A stretch of 9,582 bases of DNA from Acholeplasmataceae bacterium. Lineage in GTDB: Bacteria > Bacillota_I > Bacilli_A > Acholeplasmatales > Acholeplasmataceae. The translations under genes were made by a program, and so were the position numbers. Shown here piece by piece: positions 1-5,558 of the stretch. The DNA lies in the NCBI GenBank assembly GCA_028690555.1, contig JAQVBA010000021.1:6665-16246 (forward strand). Direction: 5' to 3'. A model generated the notes under the pieces. That model did no database searches, had not been told where the DNA came from, and saw only the letters and a program-made list of their open reading frames with translations. Each line of letters opens with the position of its first letter. Positions within the stretch are counted from its first letter, which is position 1.

Positions 1-1221
1 TATATTATGCATTATTTCTGCACTGCCACTATGGATAATGGCATCTGTAGGCAAATACTCACCAAAATCAGCCATCCATCCAGACATGCCTAATTCAATC
101 ATGTTATGTTTAATGATTTCTTTATACCATTGAAATGCATCTGGATTTGTTAAATCAACAATTCCAGCTTTAAAGGTTGTAGACTTTATAAGATAAGGTA
201 GATGATCTTGATTTAACACAAGATAGTTTTTGATTTTGGCTTCTAGGTATAATGAGGAGTTTTCTTTTAAGAATGTATTGATGTAACCCATAAATCGAAT
301 GTTTTTGTCAGATAACCAAGAGACTAATTCATGGATATCATGATAGTTTTTCTCATCGACAACCCAATTCCAATTTACTTGATATCCAAAAGAAGTAACT
401 AAATGACCTGACCAATCTTGAGACCATATCGCCGAAATCTCAACACCGTGTTTTAAAGCAATTAATACTTTTTCTTTAATGAGATCAGTTCCACCTTGGA
501 TTGCAAGTATGGCCCCTTTTTCAGTCCAAGAAGGTAATTTAGGTTGTTTGCCTAAAACACTCGATAATAGACTAGATAGATCTAGAAAATTATCCTTAGT
601 CCCAACAATCATAGTCTTAGGGATCTCTCTAAAATGAAGTTTAGTCTTATTTTGACTGAAATGAAATGTTGCAAAAGATTTTGTGTCAAAATGAATAAAG
701 TATTTATGGCTCGACATAAATGTGGGTTGAACATAATAAGTTTGGTGGTTCTTAAACTTGCCTAAGTAATTTGGGTTTCGACCAAACACTGTTTCACGAA
801 TAAATTTCGTTAATAGTTTTTTTAGTGAATGATGTTCACTTACCCAAATACTTACTTTTTTCTTCTTTAAATTGAAACTTGCATATTGTTCACCACACCC
901 ATAAAACTTTTCATTGTCTGTTGAATTAAGGAAAAGAGTCAAGCGATTTTAATCTTGATCGATTTCAAAGTTAATTTGGTAAACATCATTATGTGTCACT
1001 TGAAGATTTAAATTCACTTTACCATTTGTAAAATGATATTTATCATCAATTAATCCAGCATAAAAAAGTTTTGTAATATCTTTAAGTTTATCTTTAGTTT
1101 TAAACGTACCACGCTTCATTTGATAAGTTGCACTGCCTTTAGCAACTTCAATATATGTTTCATCCACTTTAAAATCAAATAGCGTATCGACTAAATTATT
1201 TTCCACTCTAGATTTTTCCAT
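1..1221 (-). pseudogene. GH31 glycosidase, YihQ (sulfoquinovosidase)-like, interrupted by an in-frame stop and cut by the window edge
   Basis: A family 31 glycoside hydrolase, retaining alpha-glycosidase type; about 406 codons are visible of roughly 680 expected. Conserved pieces in order are FYGCGEQ, LAIQGGTD, IWSQDWSG, VDLTNP and GWMADFGEYLPTDA. The Asp in GWMADF (codon 67-69) matches the YihQ nucleophile D405. Spacing from QDW (Q288) to this Asp is exactly 117 residues, as in E. coli YihQ, so numbering transfers. Q262 (496-498), Q288 (418-420) and W304 (370-372) are kept, but R301, which contacts the sulfonate, is Gln (379-381). The reading frame is broken by TAA at 949-951; homology continues in the same frame on both sides (IDQD, stop, NRLTLF against NHNRIWLRL of YihQ). 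I chose the ATG at 1219-1221, which overlaps the upstream transporter gene by 14 bp behind a weak GGAATAGAG; an ATG at 1285-1287 would overlap by 80 bp. The acid/base Asp and Y508 equivalents lie outside the window. It probably hydrolyses the glycoside imported by its neighbour, if functional. Confidence 0.85.
949..951 (-). other. In-frame TAA interrupting the GH31 gene
   Basis: The codon between GAT (Asp) and AAT (Asn) is TAA. The GH31 homology is collinear and in the same frame before and after it, so a single base substitution (for example from AAA, CAA or GAA) explains it, not an insertion or deletion. No good ribosome binding site or start codon follows closely, so efficient restart looks unlikely. 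It could be a true nonsense mutation or a base-call error. Confidence 0.85.
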
Positions 1222-2653
1222 TTTCTCTATTCCATAATTTTTCATAAGCATATCCAGTGACTTTTTCAAGTACTCGTTTATCTTCATCAGAAGTATCTGG
1301 AATTAGCCCTTGTTTTCTTAAATCTATTTCTTGTTTCATCACTGCAAATGCTTGTTGAGAAAGTGGATATAATCGTATAAATAACATGGTCATTAAAATG
1401 AAAAGAATAGGTAAGAAAACAAACATAAATTTAATGCCTTGAGCAGTCACTTCAGATTGAACAGTTAAATTGCCATCATAACCAAATAGACCTAAGAGAA
1501 GACCTACAAGACCTAAAGCGAGTCCATTTGCGATTTTCCTACTAAATGTAGCCATACCTGAATATGTTCCGCTCCGTCTTTCAGATGTAATGAGTTCATC
1601 AACATCCGTCATATCGGTTAATATTGCAAATGATGTGACAGTTCCAGCTGCTGTTCCAAAACCTGTTAAGAAAGACATAATAAATATAGGGATAATCGGA
1701 GCACCTTCATATGCAAAAATAAGCATTCCAATGGCAGCGATTATTTGCAATGGAAAGCCAATATAAGCGGGGAATGTTTTTGCCCGCTTTTTTAGTAAAA
1801 ATTGATAAAGCATCATCGCAATCAATTGTGAACTTAAAATACCTGACATAATGAAAACATACTGATCAGATTGTTTCAAAACGACTGCTAAAAAATACAC
1901 AACTAAAGCCATTAAAAAGTCAGCTGAACCTTGTCCAAATAAAAAGATGCCTAGGTACAATCTAAACGAACGATTTTTAAATACGGATAAACTATGTCTA
2001 AATCCTTGATTAAGTTTCTTTTCATCACTCGTATTTGATTTTTCCCATGTATTAAAAAAGGACAATAAAATAGAAACCATAAAAATCAATCCAAAGACAA
2101 TCCCCATGACAAGAAATCCAGTTTTAGGAACATCAAAACGATTGATAATCATATTCGGTAATAAACCAGCTAAAATGGCTGATAAAGCTGAAAATATCAT
2201 TCTAAATCCAGTATATTGTCCTCTTAAATGGTATTGACTAATCATATCAGGAAGTAGTGCATTATAAGGGACCATCACAATCGTAAATCCTGTTGAAAAT
2301 AAAAGGAACATCACTAAATAAAAGATATATTGAACAAAAGGTGAGCCACCAATGGTTAACCAAATCATCATGAAGGTGACACCGGCAACAAAACTACCAA
2401 TTAAAAGATAAAAACGTTTCGCCCCATATTTTGATCGTGTTTTATCAACGATAGAACCCATAATTGGATCGGTTATGGCATCATATACCTTACCAATTAA
2501 AGGAATAGTACCTGCCCAAATAGCATTCATTTTAACGACATCAGTTAAGAAGACTAAAAATAAAATGCTGATGATTAAAAAAGCACCACCACCGTATATA
2601 TCGGCAACCCCATAACCTAACTTACCACGTAAACCTTGTTCATTTTGTTTCAT
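1208..2653 (-). CDS. GPH-family glycoside/sugar cation symporter
   Basis: A 481-residue, roughly 12-helix membrane transporter of the glycoside-pentoside-hexuronide:cation symporter family within the major facilitator superfamily. The family signature is clear at residues 57-82 (DAITDPIMG, then DKTRSKYGAKR), with VPYNALLPDM at 128-137 and a charged central loop at about 203-225 between the two six-helix halves. The start is supported by AAAAGGAG at 2661-2668, 7 bp upstream. It is the first gene of a minus-strand pair with the GH31 glycosidase. This matches the known pairing of GPH carriers (YihO/YihP, MelB, XylP types) with a cytoplasmic glycosidase for the imported substrate. The best guess is uptake of an alpha-glycoside, perhaps sulfoquinovosyl glycerol or a relative. 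The substrate cannot be read from the sequence, especially as the partner enzyme lacks the sulfonate-binding Arg. Confidence 0.9.
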   Translation of the reverse strand: MKQNEQGLRGKLGYGVADIYGGGAFLIISILFLVFLTDVVKMNAIWAGTIPLIGKVYDAITDPIMGSIVDKTRSKYGAKRFYLLIGSFVAGVTFMMIWLTIGGSPFVQYIFYLVMFLLFSTGFTIVMVPYNALLPDMISQYHLRGQYTGFRMIFSALSAILAGLLPNMIINRFDVPKTGFLVMGIVFGLIFMVSILLSFFNTWEKSNTSDEKKLNQGFRHSLSVFKNRSFRLYLGIFLFGQGSADFLMALVVYFLAVVLKQSDQYVFIMSGILSSQLIAMMLYQFLLKKRAKTFPAYIGFPLQIIAAIGMLIFAYEGAPIIPIFIMSFLTGFGTAAGTVTSFAILTDMTDVDELITSERRSGTYSGMATFSRKIANGLALGLVGLLLGLFGYDGNLTVQSEVTAQGIKFMFVFLPILFILMTMLFIRLYPLSQQAFAVMKQEIDLRKQGLIPDTSDEDKRVLEKVTGYAYEKLWNRENGKI

Positions 2654-2660
2654 GATAACG

Positions 2661-2668
2661 CTCCTTTT
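2661..2668 (-). promoter_or_regulatory. Ribosome binding site of the GPH transporter
   Basis: AAAAGGAG on the minus strand, 7 bp before the ATG at 2651-2653. It is a strong match to the 16S rRNA 3' end and fixes the start of the transporter. Confidence 0.8.
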
Positions 2669-2670
2669 AT

Positions 2671-2683
2671 TCGATTTAATTGA
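2671..2683. promoter_or_regulatory. Imperfect second operator-like repeat in the transporter leader
   Basis: TCGATT-T-AATTGA is an inverted repeat with one mismatch. It sits between the -10 box and the ribosome binding site and repeats the TCGATT core of the perfect palindrome at 2712-2726. It may be a weaker site for the same repressor. This is inference from sequence similarity alone. Confidence 0.3.
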
Positions 2684-2697
2684 TTGTATTTTATTTC

Positions 2698-2726
2698 ATT
2701 ATAACGCTAAAAAATCGAATCGATTT
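2698..2726 (-). promoter_or_regulatory. Promoter of the GPH-GH31 operon
   Basis: A perfect TATAAT -10 box lies on the minus strand at 2698-2703. With a 17-bp spacer the -35 would be AAATCG at 2721-2726, a poor match to TTGACA. This suggests either dependence on an activator or simply a weak promoter blocked by a repressor at the overlapping palindrome. The start of transcription would be near 2690, about 37 bp before the ATG. Confidence 0.6.
2712..2726. promoter_or_regulatory. Perfect 15-bp palindrome, probable operator of the glycoside operon
   Basis: AAATCGA-A-TCGATTT (plus strand) is a perfect 7+1+7 inverted repeat covering the -35 position of the minus-strand transporter promoter. Short symmetric sites placed like this are typical of LacI- or GntR/HTH-type sugar repressors. 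No such regulator gene lies within the window, so the protein that binds is unknown. Confidence 0.55.
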
Positions 2727-2739
2727 AAACACTTTTAAC

Positions 2740-2762
2740 CATACCTTGACAGATTAGGTATG
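2740..2762. promoter_or_regulatory. Candidate PadR operator, CATACCT-N9-AGGTATG
   Basis: A perfect 7-bp inverted repeat with a 9-bp centre flanks and overlaps the TTGACA -35 box of the membrane-protein/PadR/protease operon. It resembles the ATAC(T)-N10-(A)GTAT sites described for PadR-family regulators. Since a PadR gene is the second gene of this operon, autorepression is the simplest reading. The assignment is inference. Confidence 0.5.
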
Positions 2763-2774
2763 AAATGTTAAAAT
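2746..2774 (+). promoter_or_regulatory. Sigma-A promoter of the membrane protein-PadR-protease operon
   Basis: TTGACA at 2746-2751 and TAAAAT at 2769-2774 are separated by exactly 17 bp, a near-consensus housekeeping promoter. Transcription should begin near 2781, about 27 bp before the chosen start codon at 2808. The minus-strand glycoside promoter diverges from it only about 40 bp away. Confidence 0.85.
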
Positions 2775-2789
2775 TTATACATAATGACG

Positions 2790-2802
2790 TTAGGTATGGA
2801 GG
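2790..2802 (+). promoter_or_regulatory. Ribosome binding site of the membrane protein, overlapped by a third AGGTATG copy
   Basis: GGAGG at 2798-2802 lies 5 bp before the ATG at 2808 and selects that start over the ATG at 2784, which would be almost leaderless. The preceding TTAGGTATG at 2790-2798 exactly repeats the sequence at 2754-2762, the right arm of the candidate PadR operator. Confidence 0.7.
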
Positions 2803-2807
2803 ATAGT

Positions 2808-3947
2808 ATGCATCAAAAAATTATGGATTATGTTAATTATCAGTTTCGGTTTGATAAAAGAGAAAATATAGAATCAATTAAGCAAGAGATGATATCTAAT
2901 TTGATGGATCGCTATGATGATTTAGTTAAAGATGGTATGGACGAAAAAAAGGCATATATTGAAACAGTCAAAAGAATTGGTAATATTGATGAAACCAGTG
3001 ATATAAAAGTTGATCAACTCTACTTAGAAAAACCATCATGGGCAGTGATTTCTATGATTACCGTCAGCGTACTTGCAATTGGGGGTTTAGCTATTTCATT
3101 GATGTCGAATGTTATAGGATTAATCGTTACACTTGGAAGTATTGGCTTATTTGCTACGGCAAGCTATGCACTTTATGCAGATTCACAACATAAGAGAGCT
3201 TTAGAGCATGATATTGATAGCCAAAAGGTTTATTTTCAAACGATATTAAAAACGTTTAACAAAAACTACGTCATATGGTCAATCACGATTGCGATTGTGT
3301 TTTCAAGTTTAATACTTAATTTTATCTTTTTAATCTCAGCAGAATCAATTTCACAGGTTGTATTAGAGAGTGGGATTGGACAAATTATTGCCGTGTTTTT
3401 TATAGTTTGGTTTATTGTGTTTATTATTTTATTTGCAATCTTGAAATCACTTCAAGGGTCACTCTATAAGAAATATATTTATATAACAGGGGATTTAATG
3501 ACTGAAGAAGAGAGATTAGTGAAGACGTATCCTGATTTTAAACAAGGATTCGAGCTCATTTTATTTATATACTTAATCCTTACAACATTAGCCATCTGGG
3601 CATCTCCAATAGCTTATTACGAATATATTAATGGAAGTGGGATGGGTTTTGAAACCTCCTTTATCGGAGCGGTTGGAGATCTTCCACTATTCTATATACC
3701 AATTGTATTTAGTCTAGGCATTCTGATTTATATGGGTATAAACTTAAAATCAGTTAAAGCTCCAAGATGGTTATTATTTGTTTTAACATCTCTTTCTTAT
3801 CTTGGATATATCACGATCTTGGTTATCTATCAAAATGTTTTAACTGGTTTATTAGAAGCGAAAATCACAGCAATCGCCATCTATTTTTCATTATCTCTAT
3901 TTGGGCATCTCATTTATTTAATTAGTTCATTGAATAGAAAGAAGTGA
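2808..3947 (+). CDS. Multi-pass membrane protein with HAAS/DUF1700-like N-terminal domain
   Basis: A 379-residue protein. Residues 1-65 form a helical, soluble domain with the pattern of the HAAS/DUF1700 or permease-prefix group: KRENIESIKQEM, then DGMDEKKAYIETVKRIGNI. Such domains are typically encoded beside PadR regulators. After it come about eight hydrophobic segments, roughly at 78-98, 101-123, 154-177, 190-213, 249-270, 291-313, 320-342 and 350-374, with charged loops at 124-150 and 215-247. The start at 2808 is preferred because of GGAGG 5 bp upstream. It is the first gene of a three-gene operon; its stop lies only 4 bp before the PadR gene. A likely role is a membrane sensor or partner that controls or is controlled by PadR; the biochemical function is unknown. 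There are no catalytic motifs that I can recognise. Confidence 0.8.
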   Translation: MHQKIMDYVNYQFRFDKRENIESIKQEMISNLMDRYDDLVKDGMDEKKAYIETVKRIGNIDETSDIKVDQLYLEKPSWAVISMITVSVLAIGGLAISLMSNVIGLIVTLGSIGLFATASYALYADSQHKRALEHDIDSQKVYFQTILKTFNKNYVIWSITIAIVFSSLILNFIFLISAESISQVVLESGIGQIIAVFFIVWFIVFIILFAILKSLQGSLYKKYIYITGDLMTEEERLVKTYPDFKQGFELILFIYLILTTLAIWASPIAYYEYINGSGMGFETSFIGAVGDLPLFYIPIVFSLGILIYMGINLKSVKAPRWLLFVLTSLSYLGYITILVIYQNVLTGLLEAKITAIAIYFSLSLFGHLIYLISSLNRKK

Positions 3948-3951
3948 TCAA

Positions 3952-4278
3952 ATGACTCCCATTGGTGATTTTATAAGAGGTCACACTGAAGCGATTATTT
4001 TATCGATTTTAGAAAAAGAAGACTCTTATGGGTATAAAATTAATCAAACCATTGAAAAAATATCACAAGGAGAATTGTTACTAACAGAAGCCACGATGTA
4101 TTCTGTATTTAAAAGACTGGAAAAAAATGAATTCATTCAGTCATACTGGCAAGAAGGAACTAACAACGTGAATCGTAAATACTATTCAATCACACCACTA
4201 GGCAAGACCTATTTAAAGGAACATAAGCATTCATGGCATAAATTTTCAAATATGCTTAATCAATTTTTAAATAACTAG
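3952..4278 (+). CDS. PadR-family transcriptional regulator
   Basis: A 108-residue winged-helix DNA-binding protein of the PadR type, the usual length for the short subfamily (PadR-s2, LmrR-like). Diagnostic pieces are FIRGHTEAIILSILEKEDSYGYKI at the N-terminus, the recognition-helix region LTEATMYSVFKRLEKNEFI, and the wing NRKYYSITPLGKTYL. A short C-terminal helix follows (HSWHKFSNMLNQFL) that would form the dimer. It starts 4 bp after the membrane-protein stop with only a weak AAGAAG ribosome binding site, so translational coupling is likely. Members usually repress their own operon and nearby transport or stress genes and respond to hydrophobic or phenolic ligands. The inverted repeat at 2740-2762 is the obvious candidate target. 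The ligand is unknown. Confidence 0.93.
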   Translation: MTPIGDFIRGHTEAIILSILEKEDSYGYKINQTIEKISQGELLLTEATMYSVFKRLEKNEFIQSYWQEGTNNVNRKYYSITPLGKTYLKEHKHSWHKFSNMLNQFLNN

Positions 4279-4280
4279 TC

Positions 4281-4287
4281 AAGGGAG
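4281..4287 (+). promoter_or_regulatory. Ribosome binding site of the M48 protease
   Basis: AAGGGAG, 5 bp before the ATG at 4293, in the 14-bp gap after the PadR stop. It is far better than the site in front of the PadR gene, so the protease may be made in larger amounts than the regulator from the same transcript. Confidence 0.7.
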
Positions 4288-4292
4288 ATCAT

Positions 4293-5516
4293 ATGAACTA
4301 TTTAATTCTAGGAATAATCTTTGTAGTTTCAATATTTGAAATTACGGTTGATCTATTAAACTATAAAAATAGAGGGAAACCTTTAAAAGATAATGTAAAA
4401 GATATTTACGATGAAGACAAATACAAGATTTCGCTTGATTATAAGATGGCAAATTTTAAACACAGTTTAATCTTTTCTACATTTAAAACTGCTCTTTTGA
4501 TTATATTGCTTGTCATTGGCTTTTTTGGATGGTTAGAAATATTTGTTTCAAATATCACCAACCAAGTAGTCATGCAGACATTACTCTTTTTGTTTGCCTT
4601 CTATCTTTTCAACTTAATCATTAATCTTCCTTTTAGATATTATCGTATATTTGTGATTGAAGAAAAATTTGGATTTAATAAAACAACAAAGAAGATTTTT
4701 TTTGTTGATCTAATTAAATCAGTCATGTTAGTTGTGGTTTTAGGTGGTGGACTTATCGCATTACTAAATGTTCTCTATCTTTCTTTTATTGATAATATAT
4801 TACTATTTATCTTAGGTGCATTAATTTTCATCTTAATCATTCAGATTTTTAGTTTTTTACTTAATGGTTTCATTGTTAGAATATTTAATAAGTTAACACC
4901 CATAGAAGAAGGTTCATTAAAAGATAAAATTGATACATTAGCATCAAAGTTAGGTTTCAAGATTACAAGAATATTCGTGATGGATGCATCAAGACGATCA
5001 ACAAAACTAAATGCATTCTTTACAGGGATTGGAAAAACGAAAGAAGTTGTTTTATTTGATACTTTGATTGAAAAAATGACAGAAGATGAAGTTATATCTG
5101 TTTTAGCACATGAACTTGGACATGCAACACATAAAGATGCACCTAAAATGTTACTAAGAAACATTATCATGTTTTCAATCTATGCGGTTGCACTTGGGCT
5201 CACACTAACTATTCCATCATTTTCAACAAGTTTTGGATTAACAGATATTCATTTTGGATTCACATTAATATTAATGACAATCATTTTAGGACCCATTGAT
5301 ATTATTTATGGAATCATATCAAACCTTTATATGAGGAAAGCAGAATATAAAGCTGATGCTTTTGCGAAAGCTCATACATCCAAAGAGACCATGATGAGCG
5401 CATTAAAAACGTTAGTGAAAGAGGATTTCACCAATCTTACACCACATCCACTCTATGTCTTTATTCATTATTCTCATCCTCCGATGAGTGAAAGGTTAAA
5501 AGCACTTGAATATTAA
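4293..5516 (+). CDS. Ste24-like M48 zinc metalloprotease of the membrane
   Basis: A 407-residue integral membrane protease of the M48A (Ste24/CAAX prenyl protease 1-like) group, close to the family's usual length. The N-terminal part has about five hydrophobic segments (1-21, 60-84, 93-113, 142-163, 167-195), including the signature NLPFRYYRIFVIEEKFGFNKTT (111-132). The catalytic part has LNAFFTG (239-245), the zinc motif HELGH with H273, E274 and H277, two more helices, and the third zinc ligand E351 in RKAEYKADAFA. The C-terminus has HPLYVFIHYSHPPMSERL with H392 and H395. All catalytic residues are present, so it should be active. In yeast, Ste24 processes prenylated peptides and clears jammed translocons. 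Bacteria lack prenylated CAAX proteins, so a membrane-protein quality-control role is more likely. It is the third gene of the PadR operon, which suggests induction by membrane disturbance (inference). Confidence 0.93.
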   Translation: MNYLILGIIFVVSIFEITVDLLNYKNRGKPLKDNVKDIYDEDKYKISLDYKMANFKHSLIFSTFKTALLIILLVIGFFGWLEIFVSNITNQVVMQTLLFLFAFYLFNLIINLPFRYYRIFVIEEKFGFNKTTKKIFFVDLIKSVMLVVVLGGGLIALLNVLYLSFIDNILLFILGALIFILIIQIFSFLLNGFIVRIFNKLTPIEEGSLKDKIDTLASKLGFKITRIFVMDASRRSTKLNAFFTGIGKTKEVVLFDTLIEKMTEDEVISVLAHELGHATHKDAPKMLLRNIIMFSIYAVALGLTLTIPSFSTSFGLTDIHFGFTLILMTIILGPIDIIYGIISNLYMRKAEYKADAFAKAHTSKETMMSALKTLVKEDFTNLTPHPLYVFIHYSHPPMSERLKALEY

Positions 5517-5523
5517 TAAAGAA

Positions 5524-5558
5524 AACGAACATACAATTTGCATGTTCGTTATTTTTTT
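5524..5558. terminator. Shared hairpin terminator between convergent operons
   Basis: A perfect 9-bp stem, AACGAACAT (5524-5532) with ATGTTCGTT (5542-5550), encloses a 9-nt loop. It is followed on the plus strand by A and seven Ts (5552-5558), a good intrinsic terminator for the protease operon. On the minus strand the same stem is followed by TTCTTTATT, so it probably also ends the ABC transporter transcript, whose stop codon (5557-5559) overlaps the T-run. Confidence 0.88.

Noticed and set aside
1222..1287. Earlier ATG codons for the GH31 gene (1285-1287, 1249-1251, 1243-1245)
   Set aside because: They would overlap the transporter gene by 36 to 80 bp and have no clear ribosome binding site. 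The 1219-1221 start fits better, though homology does not exclude a slightly longer N-terminus.
2784..2807. ATG at 2784 as the start of the membrane protein
   Set aside because: It lies about 3 bp after the predicted transcription start, and the GGAGG for the 2808 ATG falls inside the extra codons.
3945..3959. Possible TGA-as-tryptophan (Mycoplasma) code
   Set aside because: Tryptophans at conserved sites are TGG, and TGA at 3945-3947 ends the membrane protein just before the PadR start. Standard code fits.
4841..5170. Minus-strand open frame opposite the protease gene
   Set aside because: It is antisense to the conserved HELGH region, has no family resemblance and no ribosome binding site.
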